Part shown: piece after piece, positions 1-5,145 of the stretch
How positions within the stretch are numbered: the stretch's first letter is position 1
Layout of the letters: each line of letters begins with the position of its first letter
DNA from: Pseudomonadota bacterium
Lineage (GTDB): Bacteria > Pseudomonadota > Alphaproteobacteria > Caulobacterales > Aquidulcibacteraceae
Direction of reading: 5' to 3'
Assembly (NCBI GenBank): GCA_023461135.1
Contig: JAEWNX010000021.1
Location: 1-9,891 of the forward strand
DNA: 9,891 bases
Position numbers and translations under genes: made by a program
Notes under the pieces: model-generated
Seen by the model: the letters and a program-made list of their open reading frames with translations, nothing else
The model's database searches: none
What the model was told of the DNA's origin: nothing

Positions 1-449
1 CTGTCGGCCCACGCGCGCATCTTTGGCGCGATAATGTCATCGATCACGGGCGGGCGGCCTTTGCGCCAGTCTTCCCAGGGAAAAAAGTCGTACCAGGAGC
101 GCCAGCCCGCGCCGGCTTGATCGAGCACGGCGCGCGAAGGCGTGAGCGCGAGATACGAAATCGAGATGACGCGGTCGGAGTTGTCTTCAATGTCGGCGAG
201 CGGCGTTTCGCGGCCGCGGTCGCCGCACGTGTAGAGCTGCTCGACGTAGCCGATCTCGAAGCCGGTCTGCTCTTTCACCCAGCCCCGCAGCGAAAGCTCG
301 AGCGTGCGGTCGCCCGCGGGATCGAACGGGCCGAACGGCAGGCCGCTGACCGCCCCATCCGCTTCGCGCGTCACCACGACGTACGGCGCGTCTTCGGTCA
401 CCGCGACGATGACCGCGGAAAGACCGAGAACGACGCGCGGGCTCGTCAT
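1..449 (-). CDS. NAD regulator with degenerate Nudix domain (COG4111 type), 3' part missing
   Basis: The gene starts at ATG 449-447 and reads 149 codons to the window edge without a stop. Its family is usually a little over 300 residues, so roughly half is present. The visible part is a Nudix-like fold: a first strand around residues 5-18 (VVLGLSAVIVAV), then LPFGPFDP, then an LELSLRGWVKEQTGF helix near residues 50-64. That helix sits where the Nudix box would be, but the catalytic REUxEExGU pattern reads RGWVKEQTGF. The first Glu is Gly and one of the metal-binding pair is Gln, so hydrolysis is unlikely. This fits the alphaproteobacterial 'NAD regulator' family (COG4111, called NadQ in comparative-genomics work, from memory), proposed to control NAD biosynthesis. 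The DNA-binding C-terminal region would lie outside the window. The start overlaps the upstream phosphatase stop in an ATGA, indicating translational coupling as the last seen gene of the operon. Confidence 0.82.
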   Translation of the reverse strand, partial: MTSPRVVLGLSAVIVAVTEDAPYVVVTREADGAVSGLPFGPFDPAGDRTLELSLRGWVKEQTGFEIGYVEQLYTCGDRGRETPLADIEDNSDRVISISYLALTPSRAVLDQAGAGWRSWYDFFPWEDWRKGRPPVIDDIIAPKMRAWAD

Positions 450-970
450 GCGCCGAACCGCGCGCTGAGCGTGAATGGCGCGGCTTCACCGATGTCCAGC
501 CAGGATGCGCCGCGTCCGATCTTTTCGATCGCGCGCGACATGCGGCCGCTGCGGCCGAGTTCGGCGTCGGCGAGCGCGATGAAGCGGCGGTTTGGGCTGG
601 CCGACGGTGAGGCGGCGCGCAGCGTCAGCGCGATTTCTTCCTCGTCGAAACCAGGATTGTGCGCGCACGCTGTGATGTAGGCGGTTGCGGTCGAGCGGCT
701 GATGCCGGCGTAGCAATGGATGAGGATCGGCTCGCCGCGGCCCCACGCCCCGACGAAGTCCAGGATTTTGCGAATCCGCAGATCGCACACCGCATCGTAC
801 CCTTCCATTTCCAGCTCGATGTCGTGGATCGGCAGGCGCAGATGGCGTTCGCCCAAGCCCGTCAATGCTGGGAACGGCGTGCCCGGATCGAGCAGGCTGA
901 CGACGTGAGACGGCTTTTTGTCACGCGCGATTTCCGGCACGCGCGAAAGAGGGCAGACGATGATGCTCAT
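446..970 (-). CDS. Predicted protein tyrosine phosphatase (Cys-based, COG5350 type)
   Basis: A 174-residue soluble protein with the Cys-phosphatase P-loop HCYAGISRS at 85-93: nucleophile Cys86 and phosphate-binding Arg92 in CX5R. Asp50 in PIHDIELE is a plausible general acid in the preceding loop. The segment ASPNRRFIALAD after the P-loop resembles conserved motifs of this alphaproteobacterial group. The length suits a compact dual-specificity-like phosphatase. It should remove phosphate from phosphotyrosine or a small phosphorylated ligand; the substrate cannot be read from sequence. The start is ATG 970-968, 13 nt after the stop of the HD gene, with only a weak AAGG upstream. Its TGA overlaps the ATG of the NAD regulator by 4 nt. 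The middle position in a tight operon suggests shared expression with nucleotide/NAD functions. Confidence 0.88.
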   Translation of the reverse strand: MSIIVCPLSRVPEIARDKKPSHVVSLLDPGTPFPALTGLGERHLRLPIHDIELEMEGYDAVCDLRIRKILDFVGAWGRGEPILIHCYAGISRSTATAYITACAHNPGFDEEEIALTLRAASPSASPNRRFIALADAELGRSGRMSRAIEKIGRGASWLDIGEAAPFTLSARFGA

Positions 971-983
971 GGGAGGCCGGACC

Positions 984-1604
984 TTACGCCGGATCGATCA
1001 GCGAGCGGAAGCGCTTCAGGAAGGCTTCCTGCACGTGCGCGGTGGATTGGGGGGACAGCTTGAGCTGGATGCCGCGCGGCGGCGCGCCGAAAAAGCGGCG
1101 CGCCTCGGGGTCCGAGAAGCCCGCGAGCTGCACGGCCTCGAAATAGGCGCAGATGATGTCGGCGCGCTTGATCACGCCCTTGACGGCGGGCGTGGGGTGC
1201 GCCGGCAGGCCGAAGCGCAGATGGATCGCCGCTTCGAGTTTCAGTTCGAACGCCTTGTAGTCGAGCCCGAGCGCCGCCTTGAACGGGCTGATCATGTCGC
1301 CGACCACGTATTCTGGCGCATCGTGCAGCAACGCCATCAGCCGCTTCTTCCTGTCCCAGTCCGGCGCGAGCTTGCGGCAGATCTCTTCCACGAAGAGCGA
1401 ATGCTGCGCGACTGAGAAGGCGTGCGCGCCGACGGTCTGCCCGTTCCAGCGCGCCACGCGCGCAAGCCCGTGCGCGATGTCCTCGATCTCGATATCGAGC
1501 GGCGAGGGGTCCAACAGATCGAGCCGCCGTCCGGACAGCATGCGCTGCCAGGCGCGCGGCGCCTCCGGTCTCGATCCGATCTTGGTGCGCGGGGCGCGAC
1601 TCAT
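984..1604 (-). CDS. HD-domain phosphohydrolase (YfbR / COG1896-like)
   Basis: A 206-residue protein with the HD-superfamily metal set: His68 in VAQHS, the His94-Asp95 doublet in ALLHDAPEY, and Asp149 in KRADIICAYFEA. These match YfbR-type HD hydrolases, which remove phosphate from (deoxy)nucleoside monophosphates. The length is close to E. coli YfbR (about 200 aa). The reading frame stays open far upstream through the next gene, but I place the start at ATG 1604-1602. The protein from there begins MSRAPRTKIG, then AWQRMLSGRRLDLLDPSP, which looks like the true N-terminal region of this family, while upstream sequence is Arg/Ala-rich shadow. No Shine-Dalgarno is visible before this ATG, so it may be leaderless. 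It is first in the operon, followed after 13 nt by the phosphatase. Exact substrate is unknown; a nucleotide is likely from family membership. Confidence 0.87.
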   Translation of the reverse strand: MSRAPRTKIGSRPEAPRAWQRMLSGRRLDLLDPSPLDIEIEDIAHGLARVARWNGQTVGAHAFSVAQHSLFVEEICRKLAPDWDRKKRLMALLHDAPEYVVGDMISPFKAALGLDYKAFELKLEAAIHLRFGLPAHPTPAVKGVIKRADIICAYFEAVQLAGFSDPEARRFFGAPPRGIQLKLSPQSTAHVQEAFLKRFRSLIDPA

Positions 1605-1754
1605 CGGAGGCAATGTAGGGGTTGGCTGTCCGCAGCCGAAGCGCGTTCGCCTGGCCTGAGCCTGCGGTAACTCCGATCTTTCCACGGTGTGTGTCGGGCG
1701 AGCGCTTGCCCCCACAGATCGGCTCGGCAATATGCGGCCAAAGGGGGAATTCCA
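1605..1754. promoter_or_regulatory. Divergent intergenic region with candidate promoters
   Basis: This 150-bp gap separates the leftward HD operon from the rightward lipoprotein gene. For the minus strand, CCTACATT ends about 8 nt before the HD start codon and resembles a -10 box, which would give a leaderless or near-leaderless message; no good -35 is seen. For the plus strand, TTGCCC at 1706-1711 is followed after 16 bp by CAATAT at 1728-1733, a weak -35/-10 pair. GGGGG at 1743-1747 is a good ribosome binding site for ATG 1755. No operator or riboswitch fold was recognised. Confidence 0.35.
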
Positions 1755-2258
1755 ATGACGCACGCTCTCATCAAGGCCGCTGGAGTTTCGCTGGTGCTGG
1801 CGCTGGCCGCCTGCGCACAGACGCAAGCGCAAAGCGAGGCTGCGCCGGCGCCGGCTGTGGAGCAGGCGCAGACCCAGGCGGCGGCGCCGGCGGCTGACCC
1901 GGCTGCAGCCGCGCCGAGACCGGACGCGCCATGCGGGCCTGCACAGGTCACGCTTTATTTTGGCGAGCAGGTCGCCAGCGATGAGCCGGTGGTCACGCCG
2001 TTGCTCAACGACTTCATGGATCGCATCCGCCGCTGCGAAGCCACCGGCAATACGTTGCGTTCGATCACCATCGCCACCACCGCCGATGCCGGACAAAGCG
2101 CCAGCGATGCGCGCGCGCAAGTGCGCCGCCGCGTCGATCGCGTGCGTGCGGCGCTGGTGAACGTCGGCGCGCCGGCGGACAAGATCGCCGAAGGCGCTGC
2201 TGAGCGGGCGGCCGGCGTGATGAGCCGCCGCGCGGAGATCACCGCGAACTTCAATTAA
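1755..2258 (+). CDS. Lipoprotein with divergent OmpA-like C-terminal domain
   Basis: A 167-residue predicted lipoprotein. The start ATG 1755 is chosen over an upstream in-frame start at 1689 because it has GGGGG at 1743-1747 and begins directly with a signal peptide: a Lys, a hydrophobic stretch (VSLVLALAA) and lipobox LAAC with lipidated Cys20. Residues 21-58 are a low-complexity Ala/Gln/Pro linker, as expected to span the periplasm. Residues 64-167 have an OmpA-like pattern: strand VTLYF, a helix, strand SITIATTADAG, an Arg-rich helix (RAQVRRRVDRVRAAL), and the terminal MSRRAEI resembling the NRRVEI signature. The usual Asn of the NxxLSxRRA motif is missing, although Asp111 and Arg124/125 sit near the expected peptidoglycan-contact positions. 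Cys60 and Cys94 could form a disulfide. It probably links outer membrane and cell wall. The OmpA assignment is moderate; the lipoprotein call is firm. Confidence 0.75.
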   Translation: MTHALIKAAGVSLVLALAACAQTQAQSEAAPAPAVEQAQTQAAAPAADPAAAAPRPDAPCGPAQVTLYFGEQVASDEPVVTPLLNDFMDRIRRCEATGNTLRSITIATTADAGQSASDARAQVRRRVDRVRAALVNVGAPADKIAEGAAERAAGVMSRRAEITANFN

Positions 2259-2262
2259 TGGG

Positions 2263-3111
2263 CTAGAGGCCGGCGGCGCGTTCTTCGCCTGCGTTGAGGG
2301 CGGCGCGGTAGCGGCGGCTGCCGAGCACGGTGCGGCCGTCGTCGAGCGTGATCTCCAGATCGCCGCTTGGCGTCGGCTTGATTGCGCGGATGCGCGCGCG
2401 ATTGACCAGACGCGAGCGGTGCACGCGCGCGAAGCCACGCTCGCTTAGGCGCGCCTCCCAGGCGGCGAGGGTGCCGCGCACGAGATAGTTCCGCGCCTGC
2501 GTGTTGAAGGTGATGTAATTGCCGGCGGCCTCGACGAGGAGAATGTCGCCGGGCGTCAGGAAGACCGCGGTTCCGCCGTCGCGGATTTCGATCCGCTGGT
2601 CTCCCGCCCGTTCTGGCGGGGGCGCCTCGGCCCGGCGCAGGTACCAAGCCCAGACCGCGGCCAGCACGGCGTACACGAGCACGTCTTTGCGCCACTCGTA
2701 GAGCACGCGCATCGCCACGCCCTGGTTGAAGAACACGTAGTGCGCGCCCATCGCCGCGTAGGCCGCTTCGCGCAGGAGCCAGATCGCCACGATGTGGATG
2801 AGCGAGAAGGGGATGGTCAGCCCCAGGTGGATGAGCGCCGTCGGCACAAGGGTGTCGAGCCGGGGCGGCCAGCGCCGCACCGCCCAGCCGATCATGGGCG
2901 CCATGGCGATGATCACGCCGGCGCTGGTGGTCTCCCAGACGACCGGCTCGATCCAGCTTTCGCCCGCACCCTCGATAATGCCCGATGTTGCGTTAGTCGC
3001 CGCCACCAGGAGCCCAACCACCGCAATGGCGCTCCAGGGGCCAAGGCCGAACGGGCGCTTGCCGCTTGTCCCGCCTTCGCCGCCGGTCGTCACTGTGCGC
3101 TCCCCGCTCAT
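2263..3111 (-). CDS. Membrane-anchored LytTR transcriptional regulator
   Basis: A 282-residue protein with about four membrane spans (near 26-41, 58-78, 88-113 and 143-158) and a C-terminal LytTR DNA-binding domain at about 172-272. LytTR hallmarks are ILLVEAAGNYITF (191-203), then LSERGFARVHRSRLVN (222-237), and the final GSRRYRAAL. There is no receiver domain, so it likely senses a membrane or envelope signal directly rather than through phosphorelay. The ATG at 3111 has no ribosome binding site. An in-frame GTG at 3093 has GGGGAG (3105-3100) six bases upstream and may be the true start, giving 276 aa. The stop lies 4 bp from the stop of the convergent lipoprotein gene. It is divergent from the acyltransferase gene with a 66-bp gap, so it may control that gene and itself; this is inferred from position only. 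Confidence 0.88.
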   Translation of the reverse strand: MSGERTVTTGGEGGTSGKRPFGLGPWSAIAVVGLLVAATNATSGIIEGAGESWIEPVVWETTSAGVIIAMAPMIGWAVRRWPPRLDTLVPTALIHLGLTIPFSLIHIVAIWLLREAAYAAMGAHYVFFNQGVAMRVLYEWRKDVLVYAVLAAVWAWYLRRAEAPPPERAGDQRIEIRDGGTAVFLTPGDILLVEAAGNYITFNTQARNYLVRGTLAAWEARLSERGFARVHRSRLVNRARIRAIKPTPSGDLEITLDDGRTVLGSRRYRAALNAGEERAAGL

Positions 3112-3128
3112 CCCGGCGGGCCGCCGGG
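3112..3128. repeat. Perfect inverted repeat abutting the LytTR start codon
   Basis: Arms CCCGGCGG (3112-3119) and CCGCCGGG (3121-3128) around a single central G, directly next to the annotated ATG of the LytTR gene and within the 66-bp divergent gap. It could be an operator, or an mRNA hairpin covering the ATG at 3111. Such GC palindromes arise easily in this base composition, and LytTR proteins usually bind direct repeats, so function is uncertain. Confidence 0.4.
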
Positions 3129-3177
3129 CGCGGCTTCAACGTAGCGGGAGCGGCGAGGACGCGAAAGAAGCGGGCCC

Positions 3178-4362
3178 ATGACACGCCGCTATGACCTCGA
3201 CTGGCTTCGCATCGCCGCTTTCGGCTCGCTCATCCTCTACCACGTGGGCATGTTTTACGTGTCCTGGGACTGGCACGTGAAATCGAGCCGGGCCGGCGAG
3301 GCGATCGAGCCGCTGATGCTGCTGGTGAACCCCTGGCGGCTGACACTGCTGTTCCTGATCTCGGGCGCGGCGATCCGGTTCATCGCCGACAAGATGAGCG
3401 TCTGGCAGTTGACTGGCGCTCGCATGGGCCGGCTCTGGCCGCCTCTGCTTTTGGCCGTGTTCGTGATCGTGCCGCCGCAGAGCTATTACGAAGTGGTCGA
3501 AGCCATCCAGCAGGGCGCTCCGCTGACGGTGGATAACTTCTACCTCCGCTACGTCACGGCGTCGGGCAATTGGTGCGATGGAGACGGATGTCTGACTACA
3601 CCGACCTACAACCACATGTGGTTCGTCGCGTATTTGATCCTCAACACGCTGGCCCTGATCCTGTTGCTGCCGCTGTTGCGGCGCGTTCCGCGCGCCATCT
3701 CCGTACTCATTGCTGGGCCCGGCCTGTTGTTGACACCGTGGCTTTTTCTCTTTCTCACGCGCGTGACGCTGTTTCCGATCTTTGGCGAGACCCATGACTT
3801 CCGCGCCGATTGGTATCTGCACGTCGTCTATCTGACCGTGTTCCTGTTCGGCTTCGCCATCGCCAAGCATCAGCCCTTTTTCGACGCGTGCGTGAAGTGG
3901 CGCGTCCCCGCGCTCATCGCCGCGCTGATCGCGTGGAGCGCGGTGATCGTGTTCTACGGCGCCTACAGCGACGACGTCCCGCCGCTCGACTGGTTGCGTG
4001 CTCTCATGCGCGGCGCGCGCGAGTTGCAGGCGTGGTGTGCGATCATCGCCGCCATCGGATTCGCGCACCGATATCTGCGCAGTACGGACGGGCCAGTGCG
4101 ACGCGTGCTGACGCAAGCGATTTTTCCCTTCTATCTCATCCACCAGACCATCATCGTCGTCGCCGGCTTCTATCTCGACGATCTGCGCCTGCCGCTGGCG
4201 CTGGAGGCGACGTTGCTCATCGGCGCCACGGCGCTCGGCTGCTGGCTCTTCTACGATCTGGCGCGCCGGGTTCCGCTGCTTCGCCCCTGGGTGGGTTTGC
4301 GCTCGGAGCCTCTTCAAAACCGTGGTAAAAACACCGATGTCCTAGCTGGGGAGGCGAACTGA
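3178..4362 (+). CDS. Acyltransferase family 3 membrane protein (OpgC/OatA-like)
   Basis: A 394-residue polytopic membrane protein with about ten hydrophobic spans. The N-terminus RRYDLDWLRIAAFGSLILYH matches the start of acyltransferase-3 proteins, with conserved Arg11 and His22 in the first span. LLFLISGAAIRF, the HMWFVAYLI segment near residue 145, and FPFYLIHQTIIVVAGF near 320 are further family landmarks. Such enzymes move acetyl, succinyl or other acyl groups across or at the inner membrane onto glycans or lipids; MdoC/OpgC succinylates periplasmic glucans. The acceptor here is unknown. The length is typical for a stand-alone enzyme without an extra SGNH domain. Start ATG 3178 has only a weak purine run (GAAAGAAG) upstream. 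It is divergent from the LytTR regulator and followed after 35 nt by a 45-aa membrane protein gene, with which it may be cotranscribed. Confidence 0.9.
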   Translation: MTRRYDLDWLRIAAFGSLILYHVGMFYVSWDWHVKSSRAGEAIEPLMLLVNPWRLTLLFLISGAAIRFIADKMSVWQLTGARMGRLWPPLLLAVFVIVPPQSYYEVVEAIQQGAPLTVDNFYLRYVTASGNWCDGDGCLTTPTYNHMWFVAYLILNTLALILLLPLLRRVPRAISVLIAGPGLLLTPWLFLFLTRVTLFPIFGETHDFRADWYLHVVYLTVFLFGFAIAKHQPFFDACVKWRVPALIAALIAWSAVIVFYGAYSDDVPPLDWLRALMRGARELQAWCAIIAAIGFAHRYLRSTDGPVRRVLTQAIFPFYLIHQTIIVVAGFYLDDLRLPLALEATLLIGATALGCWLFYDLARRVPLLRPWVGLRSEPLQNRGKNTDVLAGEAN

Positions 4363-4397
4363 CCTCCGGCGGCGCGTCCGCCACATCGGAGCGTGCG

Positions 4398-4535
4398 ATG
4401 TTCTTCTGGTTCCTCGTTGCGGTCGCCTTCGTGGTGGGCCTCACCGTGCTCGGCGCGTGGATGGTGCGGCGCAGCCCCGGCACCGAGTGGGAAGATCACG
4501 AGGACCGACCCATGGGACCATGGGTCGATCACTGA
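4398..4535 (+). CDS. Small single-span membrane protein (45 aa), unknown function
   Basis: A short gene I do not recognise. ATG 4398 is preceded at six bases by GGAG (4388-4391), and the frame runs 45 codons to TGA 4533-4535. The product begins MFFWFLVAVAFVVGLTVLGA, one strongly hydrophobic helix through about residue 22, then MVRR as a positive anchor, then an acidic tail EWEDHEDRP ending in GPWVDH. The Arg pair after the span predicts N-out/C-in topology. Third codon positions are mostly G or C (about 38 of 45), as in neighbouring genes, which supports real coding. It follows the acyltransferase stop by 35 nt on the same strand and could be a small partner of it. The 3' end contains a strong palindrome that constrains the coding sequence. 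Function is not inferred further. Confidence 0.65.
   Translation: MFFWFLVAVAFVVGLTVLGAWMVRRSPGTEWEDHEDRPMGPWVDH
4506..4527. repeat. 22-bp inverted repeat inside the 3' end of the small membrane protein gene
   Basis: Arms CGACCCATGG (4506-4515) and CCATGGGTCG (4518-4527) are perfect complements around a central GA. In RNA it could form a 9-bp stem with a 4-nt loop just before the stop codon at 4533. No T-run follows, so it is not a classical intrinsic terminator. It could be a regulator-binding palindrome or an mRNA 3'-end stabilising hairpin; no function is shown. Confidence 0.55.
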
Positions 4536-4620
4536 CGGGTAACGCGCATTTGCGCTTTCGCTTGCGCCGGCCCATCTAGGGCGCCTTAACTTTCTCGGTC
4601 ATCACTCGAGGAGTTCTCCG

Positions 4621-5097
4621 GTGCAGATCCGCCGCGCCGTGCCGCGCGACGCCGACGCGATCGCCAGATTGTCCGCGGCGGCTGCCGCCGAGGAAGGCGG
4701 CGCGTCCGGTCTCGACGCCGATCGCATCAAATCGCACGCGTTCGGTCAGCACGCGCTGTTCGAGCTCTGGGTGGCGGAACCGGAGCGCAAGGCCTCGCTC
4801 TGCGCGCACGCAGCCATCACCAAGAGCTACGACATGCGCCGGGCCTGCCCAACCATCCAGCTCGTCGAGCTGTTCGTTGCGCCGGAGCATCGCCGCGGCG
4901 GCTTGGCGCGCCGGATGATCTCCGCTGTTGCGCGGAGGTCGCGCGATCTGGGCGCTCGCGAGCTGATGATCACGACAGGGGTTGAAAACGAAGTCGCGCA
5001 GCGCTTCTTCGCCGCCATAGGCGCCCAGCGCCGCGACGCGCGGGTGTTCCAGATGTCGGCGGACGGGATCGACTGGCTGGCCGCGGAAGGATTGTGA
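4621..5097 (+). CDS. GNAT family N-acetyltransferase
   Basis: A 158-residue single-domain GNAT protein. The start is GTG 4621, supported by GAGGAG at 4608-4613, seven bases upstream. The opening QIRRAVPRDADAIARLSAAAA is the usual first strand and helix of the fold. Motif A follows, VELFVAPEHRRGGLARRMI (82-100), with the acetyl-CoA pyrophosphate-binding R-x-x-G-x-A at Arg91-Ala96. ELMITTGVENEVAQRFFAAIGA (114-135) is the motif B region with its late helix. The substrate cannot be deduced; GNATs acetylate amines of small molecules, antibiotics or protein N-termini. The 85-bp region before it shows no convincing promoter, though TTGCGC at 4562 and TTAACT at 4586 form a weak pair. The M2 peptidase gene begins 48 nt downstream on the same strand, so the two may share a transcript. 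Confidence 0.88.
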   Translation: MQIRRAVPRDADAIARLSAAAAAEEGGASGLDADRIKSHAFGQHALFELWVAEPERKASLCAHAAITKSYDMRRACPTIQLVELFVAPEHRRGGLARRMISAVARRSRDLGARELMITTGVENEVAQRFFAAIGAQRRDARVFQMSADGIDWLAAEGL

Positions 5098-5105
5098 CGG
5101 GGGAA

Positions 5106-5123
5106 CGCGCTTCAAAAAGCGCG
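5106..5123. repeat. Hairpin between the GNAT and M2 peptidase genes
   Basis: CGCGCTT (5106-5112) and AAGCGCG (5117-5123) form a perfect 7-bp stem with a CAAA tetraloop, located in the 48-nt gap after the GNAT stop and before the peptidase ribosome binding site at about 5136. No T-tract follows. It could attenuate or process the transcript, or stabilise the upstream mRNA end. Confidence 0.45.
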
Positions 5124-5145
5124 AGGCTGAACAAAGGGAGAGAAC

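Noticed and set aside
659..1415. Plus-strand open frames opposite the phosphatase and HD genes
   Set aside because: No domain; they overlap genes whose catalytic motifs are intact on the minus strand.
1605..2438. Long minus-strand open frame continuing upstream of the HD gene to 2438
   Set aside because: It lies antisense to the lipoprotein gene and encodes Arg/Ala/Ser-rich low-complexity sequence; the HD family N-terminus begins at 1604. This is a GC-rich shadow frame.
3136..4317. 393-aa minus-strand open frame opposite the acyltransferase
   Set aside because: Composition is dominated by Arg, Gln, His and Asp with no domain; the plus strand carries a clear acyltransferase-3 protein. Antisense shadow.
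4544..4560. GCGC stem with ATTT loop followed by TTTCG, as a terminator for the small membrane protein gene
   Set aside because: Only a 4-bp stem and a T-run of three; too weak to call.
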